Shown here: piece after piece, positions 26,003 to 34,868 of the stretch
Layout: every line of letters begins with the position of its first letter
Numbering within the stretch: the first letter of the stretch is position 1
NCBI GenBank assembly: GCA_963717125.1
Contig: CAVQVG010000012.1
Location: forward strand, 1-64,000
DNA: 64,000 bases
Direction: 5' to 3'
Origin: RYN-230 sp963717125
GTDB lineage: Bacteria > Actinomycetota > Actinomycetes > Streptosporangiales > Streptosporangiaceae
The notes under the pieces: model-generated
What the model was told of the DNA's origin: nothing
The model's database searches: none
Seen by the model: only the letters and a program-made list of their open reading frames with translations
Translations under genes and position numbers: made by a program

Positions 26003-27217
26003 TCAGCCGTTAGCGGCCAGCCAGGGCAGCCGGTAGGCGCGGTAACTGTTCACCCCGGTGGGCAGCTCGGCGTTGAACAGCAGGCGGCCGGACGGGCTGA
26101 ACTCGGAGAAGTACGGCAGGTTCCCCCACCCCACGAACAGGTCACCGTTGCCGGTGGTCTGCGCGTTGCCCTGGGACGAGGCCGACAGGCCTTCCGGCTG
26201 ATCGTCCGACGCGACCAGGGTGGCCGTCCGGGTGCGGTAGTCCAGCCGGACCGTCACCGCCCGGCTGTAGGGCAGCAGCGGGGTACCCGACGACTCGTCG
26301 TCGAACAGCGTGTAGGTCTGCGGTCCGACCTGATCCGGGTCGTGCTGCCAGGCGAAGATCTCCCCGGCGCTGTCCAGCACCTGGCCGGGCGCGGCGCGGA
26401 CCGCGAACGAGCTCTGCTTGCCGCCCAGCGTCCAGCGGATCTTCCCGGTGCGCCGGCTCACGTCATAGGTGGCCCAGGTGTCCCGGGCGTCGATCAGCAG
26501 GTTGCCGTGACTGTCCACGTGCACGGCGTTGATGTGGAACCAGTCCCACGGGGTGCTGGCCGAGGCGGGCAACGGCTGCTCGCTCGCGCTGTAGGCGACG
26601 TGATCGGCGCTGTTCCACTGGAACAGGACCCGGCCGGTCCGGATGTCTATCTCCTGCACGATGCCGTCGATGACTTCCTGGTCGGCCGGGCCACCGATGC
26701 TGGTCAGGTCGGCCGTGGCCGTGGTGTAGGCCAGGATCAGCGCCGTGTTCCAGGGCGTGATGAGGAACTCGTGCCCGTCCGCCGCGTAACCGTTGCCCGC
26801 CTGCACGGTGGCGATCTGCTGGTAATGGTCGTTGTAGATGTAGTCGGTCCCGCTGGACAGGCCGCCCAGCCCGGTGCCCTGCCACCAGGTGAGCACCGGC
26901 TGGCCCAGGTACCGCTGGGCGCGGAAGTCGCTGGCCTCCTCCCCCGCCGGCACCGCGTGGAACCAGACCACCCGCCCGGACGGGCTGAGGATCTCCGGGC
27001 CGTTCTGGTAGCTGGCGGTGTCCCCGTACGGCGAGATGAAGATGTCCCCGGTGCCGGTGTCCGGCCCGCTGGTCAGCACGGTGACCGGCGGCGGCCCGGC
27101 CGGGCTGGCCGCGCCGGCGGGCCCCGCCAGCACCGCCGCTGGAATCAGGCCGCCCAGCGCGACTGCCGCGCCGGCCAGCCGCCGCATCAAGGACCTTCGG
27201 TGCATGTGGCAGTCCAC
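26003..27217 (-). CDS. Secreted arylsulfotransferase-family protein
   Basis: This 404-residue exported protein has an RR-containing signal (MRRLAGAAVALGGLIPAAVL) ending near GPAGA. The mature part is a beta-propeller-like arylsulfotransferase (PF14269 type), with GPEILSPSGRVVWFHAVPAG, WFHINAVHVDSHGNLLIDAR, GKIRWTLGGKQSSF and FAWQHDPDQV. The His residues in HINAV and WQHD match the positions where family members carry the catalytic His. Actinobacterial homologues are poorly characterised. Starts at 27217 or 27205 are both possible. Confidence 0.82.
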   Translation of the reverse strand: MDCHMHRRSLMRRLAGAAVALGGLIPAAVLAGPAGAASPAGPPPVTVLTSGPDTGTGDIFISPYGDTASYQNGPEILSPSGRVVWFHAVPAGEEASDFRAQRYLGQPVLTWWQGTGLGGLSSGTDYIYNDHYQQIATVQAGNGYAADGHEFLITPWNTALILAYTTATADLTSIGGPADQEVIDGIVQEIDIRTGRVLFQWNSADHVAYSASEQPLPASASTPWDWFHINAVHVDSHGNLLIDARDTWATYDVSRRTGKIRWTLGGKQSSFAVRAAPGQVLDSAGEIFAWQHDPDQVGPQTYTLFDDESSGTPLLPYSRAVTVRLDYRTRTATLVASDDQPEGLSASSQGNAQTTGNGDLFVGWGNLPYFSEFSPSGRLLFNAELPTGVNSYRAYRLPWLAANG

Positions 27218-27294
27218 CTTCCTAGGTGATCGGGATCGGCTAGCCCGATCATCTTCCTAGAAATCTGACTGCTTTAATAGACTTAACGCCGATT

Positions 27295-27327
27295 AAGTGG
27301 CCGGTGCCGTGCTGGCACCGGCCACTT
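27295..27327. terminator. Perfect 14-bp hairpin downstream of the H1-like gene
   Basis: AAGTGGCCGGTGCC pairs with its complement across the loop GTGCT. It stands between the H1-like gene end and the arylsulfotransferase start, both minus strand, so it probably ends the H1-like transcript. Confidence 0.75.
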
Positions 27328-27453
27328 GATTCGGCTAACCCCAGTGTTGCTGAGTCAGTGCCGCTGGGTCAGCTGCTGGCTCAGCCTCCTGGCTCAGCCC
27401 TGCCGGCTTGGCCCTGCTGGCTCAGCCTGCCGCTCAGCCCTGCTTGTGCTACT

Positions 27454-27509
27454 CAGTGCTGCTGACTCAGTGCTGCTGACTCAGTGCTGCTAGCTCAGTG
27501 CTGCTAGCT
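27454..27509. repeat. 14-nt tandem repeat, four copies
   Basis: CAGTGCTGCTGACT occurs twice and CAGTGCTGCTAGCT twice, head to tail. The preceding 27340-27453 holds decayed copies (GCTGGCTCAGCC). It is noncoding, just past the H1-like gene end. Confidence 0.85.
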
Positions 27510-27534
27510 CAGCACAGGACTCGGCGCAGCTGGC

Positions 27535-28963
27535 TCAGCGCAGCAGGCCGGCCAGCATGTCCTTGTAGCGGTCCTGGCCCGGCGCGGTCCGCGACGGCGT
27601 GGCGCCGGGTAGTGCGGCGCCGCCAGGTGCCGAACTCCCCTGGTTCAACGGCACACTCCCCGGGCGCAGCGCGGCCGCCTGGCGGGCGAGCGCAGCCCGG
27701 GTCGTCGCCTTCGGCCGGGCCGGTGCGCCCGGCTTGGCCGGCAGCCCCGGCTTCATCGCCGTGCCTGGCCGCTTGGCCATCCCTGGCCTGGCGGTCATCC
27801 CTGGCCTGGCGGTCATCCCTGGCCTGGCGGTCATCCCTGGCCTGGCGCCATCCCGGTTTGGCGGCCATCCCCGGTTTGGCGGCCATCCCCGGTTTGGCGG
27901 CCATCCCCGGTTTGGCCGAGAGCCGGGCCGACCCGGCCGGCCGTGGCTTCGCGGCCAGCTTCGGCTTGGCCACGGTGCGCGGCTTCGCTGCTGGCCTAGG
28001 CTTGGCCGCGGCCCGCACGGTAGCCGCCGGCCGCGGTTTGGCCGACGCCCTGGGCTTGGCCGCCGCCCCCGGCTTCGGCTTGGCCGCCAGCTTCGCCTTG
28101 GCCGTGACGCGTGGCTTGGCCGCTGGCCGGCGCTTGGTGGCGGTCCGCGCGGTGCCGGTGGTCCGTGGCTTGGCCGCCGCTGGCTTCGGCTTGGCCGTGG
28201 CCCGCGGCTTGGCGGCGGTCCTCGCCGTCGCCGACGTCCGCCGAGTGGCCGACGTCCGCGCGGTGGCCGACGCCGCGGGCTTCGCCGCCGCCCGGGCCCG
28301 CGCCGGGGCCTTCGTCGCCCCGGTCAGCGCCTTGGCCGCGCTGGACATGGCCTTGGTGGCGATGGACATCGCCTTGGTGGCGGTGTTCATCGCCTGCATC
28401 GCGCCGGACATGGTCTTGGTGGCGGTGTTCATCGCCTGCATGGCCGTGGACATCGTCTTGGCCGACGACGTGGCCTTGGTGGCCGCGGTGGCCATCTGGG
28501 TGGCGGCCATGGTGACCTTCATGGCCGCAGCCGACACCGTCCGCGCCGCCGACGTGGCCCGCGCGGTCCCGGCACTGGCGCTGCGGGCGGTGGTCGCCCG
28601 GGCAGCCGGGGTCCGCGCCGCCGTGCGACGTCCGGCCGTGGTCCGCGGCTTCGCGGCTGCGGTGCGCTTGGCCGCACCGGTCCGGGCCGTACCGGTCCGG
28701 GCCGTACTGGTCCGGGTCGCACCCCTCCGGGCCGCGCCGGTCCGCGCCGCCGTGGCCCGCGGGGCCGCGACCATGCGAGCCGCTGAGGTCCGCGCCGACG
28801 CAGCCGTGCCGCGCACCTGGCTGCCAGCGATCGACTTCGTGCTGGCCTTAGCTTTCTGATTGCTGGCCGCATTCTTGGCCGCGCTGCTGCGGCTCGCTGC
28901 GGTACGCGTGGCGGTCGCCGATTTGCGGCGAACGGCGGTGCGTGCCATGGTTTGCACCGGCAT
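27535..28963 (-). pseudogene. Histone H1-like Ala/Lys/Pro-rich repeat protein, frameshifted
   Basis: ATG 28963 follows GGGGGAGATCA. The product (about 476 residues) is almost entirely low-complexity: a basic Thr/Ala/Arg head, a Met/Ala/Thr/Lys core with 7- to 15-residue periodicity (MQAMNTATKTMSGA), and a long AKP/ATA tail like HupB or H1 tails. Near 27840 the frame breaks between KPGMAAKPGM copies and ARPGMT copies. In the second frame it ends GQDRYKDMLAGLLR. 18-bp tandem repeats underlie both (27776-27918). Nucleoid binding is inferred from composition only. It begins 20 bp after the PfkB gene. Confidence 0.6.
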
Positions 28964-28982
28964 TGATCTCCCCCCGTATTGA

Positions 28983-30023
28983 TCAATTACGGAAAGAGCT
29001 ATTCCACGATTGGCCGGAAAGGAAACGTCCCAGCTCAGCACTAGTGGGCGCGGTCGCCGGGCCGCGTCTGGTGACGGACAGCGCGGCGGCGGCATTCGCC
29101 CGCCGCGCGGCCGCTACCGCATCCTCGCCGGCGGCCAGTGCGGCAATGAACCCGCCGGTATGAGTATCGCCCGCCCCATTGCTGTCGAGCACGGTGACCG
29201 GGAATCCGGGAACCACTGTTAGCGGCGTTTTGAAATGTGCCAGCATGCAGCCTTTTGCGCCGGTGCGTACCAGCACTCCCTGGCCCGGGCGGCCGGGCCA
29301 GGGCGGCCGCTCGGTCAGCGTGCGCAGCGCGGCCGCGGCGGACGAGTGGCCGCCCAGCAGCGCGGCCTCGCGTGCGTTGAGGGTCACCCAGTCAGCCCGG
29401 TGCGCCGCGGTGGCCAGCGCATCCGGCGGGATGGATCGCAGCAGCGGGCCGGGGTCGAAGAACACCACGTTGCCGCGGCCCAGCCGGGCCAGCCAGCCGA
29501 GCAGCGCCGCCCGGTTGGCCGGGTGAACCAGCCCGTAGCCGGACAGGTAGACCGCGTCGGCAGGGCCGGCCACCACGCGGGCCAGGTCAGCGGTGGTCAG
29601 CGTCGCCTCGGCGCCCGGGCTGGTCACGAACGTGCGCTCCCCCGCGGCGTCCACCATGCTCACCACGAAACCGGTGTCCAGGCCAGCCTTGGGCGGCTGG
29701 AGCACCTCGATACCTTCCGCCGCCAGCCCGGCCCGGGCCAGGTCGGCGAGCGGGCCGGTGCCGTGCCCACCCGCGTAGCCGGCCCGCAGCCCCAGCCTGG
29801 CCGCCGCGGCCAGCACGTTGAAGCCGCCGCCCGGGGTCAGTTCGGTGCGGCTGGCCAGCACATCGCCACCCCGTTCCGGCAGCGCCGGGATGTCCAGCAC
29901 CAGGTCGATGACCACGTTGCCGAGATGCAGCAGGCGGCCGAACGCCCCGCCGCCGCTCACGCCGCCCGCCCGCCGGGCCACGCCGCCCGCCCCCCGGGCC
30001 ACGCTGCCCGCTGGCCGGGCCAC
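28983..30023 (-). CDS. PfkB/ribokinase-family carbohydrate kinase
   Basis: This 346-residue kinase has LLHLGNVVIDLVLDIPALPE, TPGGGFNVLAAAARLG (substrate loop) and ADWVTLNAREAALLGG. The signature NGAGDTHTGGFIAAL has the anion hole and catalytic Asp. It phosphorylates a sugar or nucleoside. The first 21 residues (ARPAGSVARGAGGVARRAGG) are translated from a 21-bp tandem repeat, so GTG 29960 is an equally good start. It is the fifth gene of the operon beginning at the CoxG-like gene. The ADP-ribosylglycohydrolase neighbour suggests ribose-containing substrates. Confidence 0.88.
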   Translation of the reverse strand: MARPAGSVARGAGGVARRAGGVSGGGAFGRLLHLGNVVIDLVLDIPALPERGGDVLASRTELTPGGGFNVLAAAARLGLRAGYAGGHGTGPLADLARAGLAAEGIEVLQPPKAGLDTGFVVSMVDAAGERTFVTSPGAEATLTTADLARVVAGPADAVYLSGYGLVHPANRAALLGWLARLGRGNVVFFDPGPLLRSIPPDALATAAHRADWVTLNAREAALLGGHSSAAAALRTLTERPPWPGRPGQGVLVRTGAKGCMLAHFKTPLTVVPGFPVTVLDSNGAGDTHTGGFIAALAAGEDAVAAARRANAAAALSVTRRGPATAPTSAELGRFLSGQSWNSSFRN

Positions 30024-30039
30024 GCCGCCCGACCGCCGG
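29956..30039. repeat. 21-nt tandem repeat, four copies
   Basis: Units of GCCACGCCGCCCGCCCGCCGG type, slightly diverged, span the junction of the PfkB and ADP-ribosylglycohydrolase genes and encode the seven-residue repeat at the PfkB amino terminus. Confidence 0.8.
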
Positions 30040-30057
30040 TTATGCCGCCTGCCCCGG

Positions 30058-31074
30058 TCACGCCGTCCACCCCCCGGCCACCCGGAGGGCTAGCAGGCTG
30101 GCCGCCACCTCGTCCAGCCGCAGGCCGTTCACCTCGGCCACGGTGCGCCGGGCCTCGGCCGGGAACGCCGCCGCCCCGTGGCAGGCCCCGGCCACCGCCC
30201 CGGCCATGGCCGCGATGGTGTCCGTGTCGCCGCCGGCCGAGGCCGCCATCCGGACGGCCAGCCACGGATCATCGGGGGCGGCGGCCAGGATAGCGAACGC
30301 GGCGGGCACCGACTCCTGGCTGGCCAGGCTGGTGCCGACCAGCGTGTACACGGTGTCCAGGGCGGCTTCGGTGGCCAGCCCGGCGGTCTGCCCGGCCGCC
30401 CAGCGGATCCGCGCCGCGACGTCGGCGGCGGCCACCCAGTGCCCACGGCCAGCGGCCAGGCTGGCCGCGGCGATCGCGGCGTCCGTGGCCTCCGGCACCG
30501 CCGCGCCGGCCACCCCGGCGCTGACCGCGGCGGCGATCGCCGCCGCGCCGGCCAGCGCCACCCCGGTGTTGTGCGTGACCCGGCTGGCCTCGACCACCTG
30601 GTCCACCAGCCGGGCCAGGTCGCCGCCCGGCGTGGCCACTCCGACCGGGGTGATCCGCATGGCCGCGCCGTTGGTGGTGCCGGACCGGCCAGTCTCGGCG
30701 ATGTCAGCGCCGACCAGCAGCGCGGCCAGGGCACGCTTGGTTGACGGCCCGAGCAAGCTCAGCGAGCCGCGCGCCCGCATCGACTCTTCCCAGCTCAGCA
30801 ACTGCCGGCCGAACTCCGCGGCGTCGATGCGGCCGCCGCCCTCGATCAGCAGCCCGGCCAGCAGCAGCGCCTGCTCGGTGTCGTCGGTCACCGTGCCGGC
30901 GGGCAGGCCGGGCGCCAGCGGCTGATCCGCGGCGCCCGGCCGGAACCAGTCCAGCAGCGGCCCGTACCGGGCTATGACCTGCGACCGGGGCAGTGATTCG
31001 GTCGGCATCCCAAGCGCGTCGCCGACGGCCAGCCCGTACAGCGCGCCCGCCGCCCGTGCCTGCGCGCCGGTCAT
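30058..31074 (-). CDS. ADP-ribosylglycohydrolase (DraG/ARH family)
   Basis: This 338-residue protein has the family's metal-binding sites: GLAVGDALGMPTESL, TVTDDTEQALLLAG (T-D-D-T), and SAGGDTDTIAAMAGAVAG near the end. These coordinate two Mg ions and cleave ADP-ribose or related N-glycosidic bonds. ATG 31074 overlaps the upstream stop as ATGA, so translation is coupled. In an operon with a permease, an amidohydrolase and a sugar kinase it probably acts on a free nucleoside-like metabolite rather than on proteins. Confidence 0.9.
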   Translation of the reverse strand: MTGAQARAAGALYGLAVGDALGMPTESLPRSQVIARYGPLLDWFRPGAADQPLAPGLPAGTVTDDTEQALLLAGLLIEGGGRIDAAEFGRQLLSWEESMRARGSLSLLGPSTKRALAALLVGADIAETGRSGTTNGAAMRITPVGVATPGGDLARLVDQVVEASRVTHNTGVALAGAAAIAAAVSAGVAGAAVPEATDAAIAAASLAAGRGHWVAAADVAARIRWAAGQTAGLATEAALDTVYTLVGTSLASQESVPAAFAILAAAPDDPWLAVRMAASAGGDTDTIAAMAGAVAGACHGAAAFPAEARRTVAEVNGLRLDEVAASLLALRVAGGWTA

Positions 31075-31622
31075 CCGCCCAGTATGTCCGCGAGGCTGAC
31101 CACCTCGATCAGGGGCGCGTACAGGCGCAGGATGTCCAGCGCGTTCCGGTGGCCGTCGTCGGTCGCCCCGGCACAGGCGTCCGCCACCACCTGGACGAAG
31201 ACCCCCTCGTTGACCGCCGCCACCGCCGTGGACAGCAGGCAGCAGTCGGTGGCCACCCCGGCCAGCACCAGCCGCCCGCTGTCCCGCACGTGGTCGCGTA
31301 GTTCCGGGCCCCATTTGCTGAACGTAACCGCGTCCAGCGTCTGCCCGGACCAGGCGGCGAACTCGGCCACCAGCTGATAGATGTCCGCGTCCGGCGGTTG
31401 CAGCGCGAACGGCCAGGCCTGGTAGTAGCGCTGCCATGCGCCGTGCGGCGTCGCTGGCGCGATGAACCGGGTGAACACCACGTTCGGCTGGAACGCCTCG
31501 ACGAGCTTGCTGACCGGCCCGATGATCTCACCGAAGCGCGGGGCCAGCCAGGCGCTGTCCGGTTCGGCGAACACCCGCTGCATGTCGATGACCGCCAGGC
31601 ACGGCCCGGCCGGGCTGGCCAT
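31071..31622 (-). CDS. Isochorismatase-family cysteine hydrolase
   Basis: This 183-residue enzyme has the nicotinamidase/isochorismatase fold. The triad is visible as Asp in CLAVIDMQRVF, Lys in FSKWGPELRDHV, and Cys in VLAGVATDCCLLSTA. The A-T-D-C-C variant with a cis-peptide region is usual. Family members hydrolyse amides such as nicotinamide, ureidoacrylate or N-carbamoylsarcosine. It overlaps the permease by one base (TGATG) and the downstream glycohydrolase by four. Amide substrate not determinable. Confidence 0.9.
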   Translation of the reverse strand: MASPAGPCLAVIDMQRVFAEPDSAWLAPRFGEIIGPVSKLVEAFQPNVVFTRFIAPATPHGAWQRYYQAWPFALQPPDADIYQLVAEFAAWSGQTLDAVTFSKWGPELRDHVRDSGRLVLAGVATDCCLLSTAVAAVNEGVFVQVVADACAGATDDGHRNALDILRLYAPLIEVVSLADILGG

Positions 31623-33121
31623 CAGGTGGTGGCCGGCTCGAGCGTGGGCCTGGACTCCTGGGCCCGCACCGGCACGAAGTCCAGCGCCCAGGCGGCCACG
31701 AAGCCGAGCACCAGGGCGACCAGCACGCCCAGGTTGGCGAACTCCCAGGCCCCGGTCTTGCCGCCCAGTCCGAGCGGCTGCAGCAGGTAGCCCTGCCAGG
31801 TGAGCCAGCTCGCGTAGGTGTTGGTGACCAGGCCCCAGCCCACCACGGTGGCGATCACGATGATGGCCAGCGGGGCCGGCCGGATGTCGCCGTAGCGGCC
31901 ACGCCGGTCATACAGTTCCGGCTCGGAGTAGTCCTTGCGGCGGAGCATGATGTCGGCCAGCATGATGCCGCACCAGGCGGCGATCGGCACGCCCAGCGTG
32001 ATCAGGAACCCCTGGAACTGGTTCAGGAAGTTGCGCGCCACGAACACCACGTAGATCGTGCCGAGCACCATCACCGTGCCGTCGATCAGCGCGGCCGCGT
32101 AGCGCGGGATGCGCAGTCCAAGGGTGAGCAGGGCCAGCCCGGACGAATAGATGTCCAGCACCGAGCCGCCGACCAGGCCGAGCACCGCGACAATGGCGAA
32201 CGGGACCAGGAACCAGGTGGGCAGCAGCGTGGTCAGCGCGCCGACCGGGTTGGCCCCGATCGCGCTGCTCAGCTTGGCCGAGGAGCCGGCCAGCAGCAGC
32301 CCGAAGACGAGCAGGAAGATCGGCGCGATCGAGGACCCGAACGTGGTCCAGCCGATCACACCCCGGCCCGACGACCGGCGCGGCAGGTAGCGGGAGTAGT
32401 CGGCGGCGGCGTTGACCCAGCCCAGCCCGAACCCGGTCATCACGAACACCAGGGCGCCGATGAACTTCTGCGGCGAGCCCGCTGGGATGGCCGACACGGT
32501 GTGCCAGTGGATCTTGTCGGCGACCAGCGCGATGAACACCACGGTGAGGATCCCGGTGACCCAGGTGATCACCGACTGCATGCGCATGATCAGGTCGAAG
32601 CCCATCACCCCGCCGGCCACGGTCAGCGCGCTCACCACGATGAGCGCGATCACCTTGATGCCGGTTCCACCACCCCAGCCCAGCCGCTCGAACACGGTCG
32701 CGGTGGCCAGCGTGGCCAGGATGATCAGCACCGTCTCCCAGCCGACGGTGAGCAGCCAGGAGATGAGCGACGGCAGTTTATTGCCCCGGACACCGAAGGC
32801 CGCCCGGCCGAGCACCATGGTGGGCGCCGAGCCGCGCTTGCCGGCCACCGCGATGAACCCGCAGAGCAGGAACGACACGATGATGCCGATCAGCCCGAGC
32901 GCGACCGCCTGCCAGAACGAGACGCCGAAATCGAGCACGAACGCCCCGTAGCCCAGCCCGAGGACCGAGACGTTGGCCGCGAACCACGGCCAGAACAAGT
33001 CGCGCGGATGGCCCTTGCGCTCGGCATCCGAGATCACGTTGATCCCGTTCGTCTCGATCTGCATCGGGCGGGCTTCCGCGGCGGATACTGACTGAGCGTC
33101 AGATGCGTGACTGTCAGCCAT
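31622..33121 (-). CDS. NCS1-family nucleobase permease
   Basis: This 499-residue membrane protein has about 12 helices and the NCS1 pattern. LFWPWFAANVSVLGLGYGAF is the first helix, then GKRGSAPTMVLGRAAFGVRG, VMTGFGLGWVNAAADYSRYL and PIAAWCGIMLADIMLRRKDY. The family imports cytosine, purines, uracil, allantoin or hydantoins with Na+ or H+. ATG 33121 follows AAGGGG and overlaps the CoxG-like stop by eight bases. It sets the likely substrate class (a nitrogen heterocycle) for the operon. Confidence 0.9.
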   Translation of the reverse strand: MADSHASDAQSVSAAEARPMQIETNGINVISDAERKGHPRDLFWPWFAANVSVLGLGYGAFVLDFGVSFWQAVALGLIGIIVSFLLCGFIAVAGKRGSAPTMVLGRAAFGVRGNKLPSLISWLLTVGWETVLIILATLATATVFERLGWGGGTGIKVIALIVVSALTVAGGVMGFDLIMRMQSVITWVTGILTVVFIALVADKIHWHTVSAIPAGSPQKFIGALVFVMTGFGLGWVNAAADYSRYLPRRSSGRGVIGWTTFGSSIAPIFLLVFGLLLAGSSAKLSSAIGANPVGALTTLLPTWFLVPFAIVAVLGLVGGSVLDIYSSGLALLTLGLRIPRYAAALIDGTVMVLGTIYVVFVARNFLNQFQGFLITLGVPIAAWCGIMLADIMLRRKDYSEPELYDRRGRYGDIRPAPLAIIVIATVVGWGLVTNTYASWLTWQGYLLQPLGLGGKTGAWEFANLGVLVALVLGFVAAWALDFVPVRAQESRPTLEPATT

Positions 33122-33836
33122 GGCGAGCCCCTTCAGGCGAGTAATACCGGGGGATGGCGGGGTCTTGCGGCCGGATGCCCAGTGGCAGGCTGTCTCGCGG
33201 CCAGGCACCCGGCCGCCAGCCGCCGACGCCGGCGCGGCGGCGCCACACCAGCCAGGCGGCCAGGCCAGCCAGCGTCCCGGCGGTCAGCAGCACCGCGGCG
33301 GCCGCGGCCGCCCGCTTCTGGCCCCGGCTGGCCCGCCACCCAGGCTGCGCCGCAGCCGCTCCGGGGGCCGCGTCGGCGGGATGGCCGGCCTGGGCGGCGA
33401 GCAACTCCTCGACGTTGCCGGCGAACTGCTCCACCAGCCGCTGGCTCACGTCGCCGATGGCCCCGGGAGCGTACTGGGCGGCCGTGCCGCGGATCATCAG
33501 GTCGGCGCTGATCAGCACCCGGGCGGTGGCGCCGTGCGGCACGACCCGCAGCGTGACGTTGGCGTCCGCGCTGCCCTGACCGCTGCGCTCCCGGCCGGAC
33601 GCGCTCAGCGTCGCGGTGCCGGCCGCCCGGTCGGCCGCGTCGAGGTGCACGGTGCCCGCGTACACCGCGTACACCGGGCCGATCCGGACCCGGAGTTCCC
33701 CGGCGTAGGTGCCTTCTGCCACCTCACCGATGAGCCGGCTGCCGGGCAGGCAGGCGGCCACCTTCCCGGGATCAAGCAGCGCGTCGATTACTTCCGGAGC
33801 AGGCCTGCCGATCCGGATCGCGCTGGTCAGCTGCAC
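33114..33836 (-). CDS. CoxG-like SRPBCC protein with C-terminal membrane anchor
   Basis: This 240-residue protein begins at GTG 33836 (VQLTSAIRIGRPAPEVIDAL). The CoxG fold follows (LLDPGKVAACLPGSRLIGEV, YAGTVHLDAADRAAGTATLS, ISADLMIRGTAAQYAPGAIG, LVEQFAGNVEELL), then one transmembrane helix. CoxG proteins help membrane attachment of molybdenum hydroxylases such as CO dehydrogenase. The hydroxylase itself survives only as a stub at 35824. Its stop overlaps the permease start. Confidence 0.88.
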   Translation of the reverse strand: MQLTSAIRIGRPAPEVIDALLDPGKVAACLPGSRLIGEVAEGTYAGELRVRIGPVYAVYAGTVHLDAADRAAGTATLSASGRERSGQGSADANVTLRVVPHGATARVLISADLMIRGTAAQYAPGAIGDVSQRLVEQFAGNVEELLAAQAGHPADAAPGAAAAQPGWRASRGQKRAAAAAAVLLTAGTLAGLAAWLVWRRRAGVGGWRPGAWPRDSLPLGIRPQDPAIPRYYSPEGARHG

Positions 33837-33846
33837 GCCCGGCGCC

Positions 33847-34233
33847 CTACCGGTCCATGACCGCTTCGCGCTGGGCGCCGTCCACCGGGATGTACGCGCC
33901 ATTGATGAAGCTGGCCCGCGGCGAGGCCAGAAAGGTCACCACCGCGGCCACCTCGGGGGGCTCGCAGATCCGCCCGAACGGGATGGATACCTCGGCCAGC
34001 TGCTGCGCCCGCTGCTGGCTCACGCCCTTGTCCCGGGCGAACGCGTTTTCCAGGCCGTCCCACCGGTCGGTGTTCACCGGGCCGGGGTTGACCGTGTTGG
34101 TCCGCACCGCGTACCGGCCGTACCGCTCGGCGACCGAGGAGGCGAAGTTGATGTCCGCCGCGTGGCGGCCGATCCCTTTGCTGGCACTGGTGACGAGGGC
34201 CACTTTCCCGCTCAGCTGCAGATCCACCGCCAC
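33847..34233 (-). pseudogene. SDR-family oxidoreductase with internal deletion
   Basis: GTG 34233 starts DLQLSGKVALVTSASKGIG, the cofactor-binding opening of a short-chain dehydrogenase. The next residues, ASSVAERYGRYAVRTNTVNP, belong near the usual residue 165-190. About 120 residues are missing, including the N-A-G motif and the S-Y-K triad. The normal SDR end (EPPEVAAVVTFLASPRASF) follows. The frame is open (128 residues), but the enzyme cannot be active. It is 10 bp upstream of the CoxG-like gene. Confidence 0.8.
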
Positions 34234-34259
34234 CCCTTCCCGGCTGGCCAGACAGCCCG

Positions 34260-34465
34260 TCCCAGCTGCACGCCACGGCCCGCGGCACCCGGTCCCGCAG
34301 CTCCCGGTCCCGGGTCTCCCGGTCCCGGGTCTCCGGGTCCCGCAGCTCCCGGTCCCGGGTCTCCCGGGCCCGCAGCTCCCGGTTCCGGGTCTCCCGGTCC
34401 CGCAGCTCCCGGGCCCGCAACTCGGTCCCGCGGCTCCAGGTCCCAGGTCTCCCGGTCCCGCAGGC
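34260..34465. repeat. Low-complexity tandem repeats
   Basis: Alternating CCCGGTCCCGCAGCT and CCCGGTCCCGGGTCT units, about fifteen bases each, fill the space between the operator at 34525 and the SDR remnant. Translating either strand gives only Pro/Gly-rich nonsense, so I take it as a noncoding expansion. Confidence 0.7.
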
Positions 34466-34524
34466 CGCGGCCCACGGAGCCCACGGTCCCGCAGCTTGCG
34501 GTCCACGGACACGGCGTTGCTGGA

Positions 34525-34534
34525 TGGTATACCA
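34525..34534. promoter_or_regulatory. GntR operator candidate 1, TGGTATACCA
   Basis: A perfect palindrome in the context ATGGTATACCAAA, identical over 13 bp to the site at 35611. It fits the T-x-GTATAC-x-A consensus of FadR/FCD-type GntR proteins. A regulator of that type is encoded at 36045. Confidence 0.65.
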
Positions 34535-34868
34535 AATATCACTTTGACGGAAGACTCCCTACTCCCCCCCACATAACACTCTTAGCCCACCCCCTTCCCA
34601 GCCGGCACCGCGACCCTGGCTCCTCGCCCGCGTTCCGACCACCCCCGCGATGCCCGGCCTCTCGCCCAGCCTGTTTCCCAAGGTGCTGCTGTGACGTCAG
34701 TTGCGAACCCCCACGCGGAAAACCGCTATGCGGTGGTTATTGACCGCCAAGTGCCTGGCGCCCCAGCAGCAAAGCCTGAGGACGGGCGGCGGCGACGGCG
34801 GGCGGCGCGTCAGCGACTTTACGTAAGGCTGACGGTGAGGACGCGGCGGTCTCGCGCGCCGCCGTCAG
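34535..34868. other. Noncoding gap, no gene seen
   Basis: An A+T-richer 34540-34600 includes a CCCCCCCACATAAC stretch and presumably promoter elements. The rest shows no protein-like frame. Given the deletions on both sides, it may be residue of lost genes. Confidence 0.4.

Noticed and set aside
27498..28859. A 453-residue plus-strand frame opposite the H1-like gene
   Set aside because: Hydrophobic Ala/Val/Leu repeats mirror the minus-strand AKP repeats; no start signal, whereas the minus strand has a strong ribosome-binding site.
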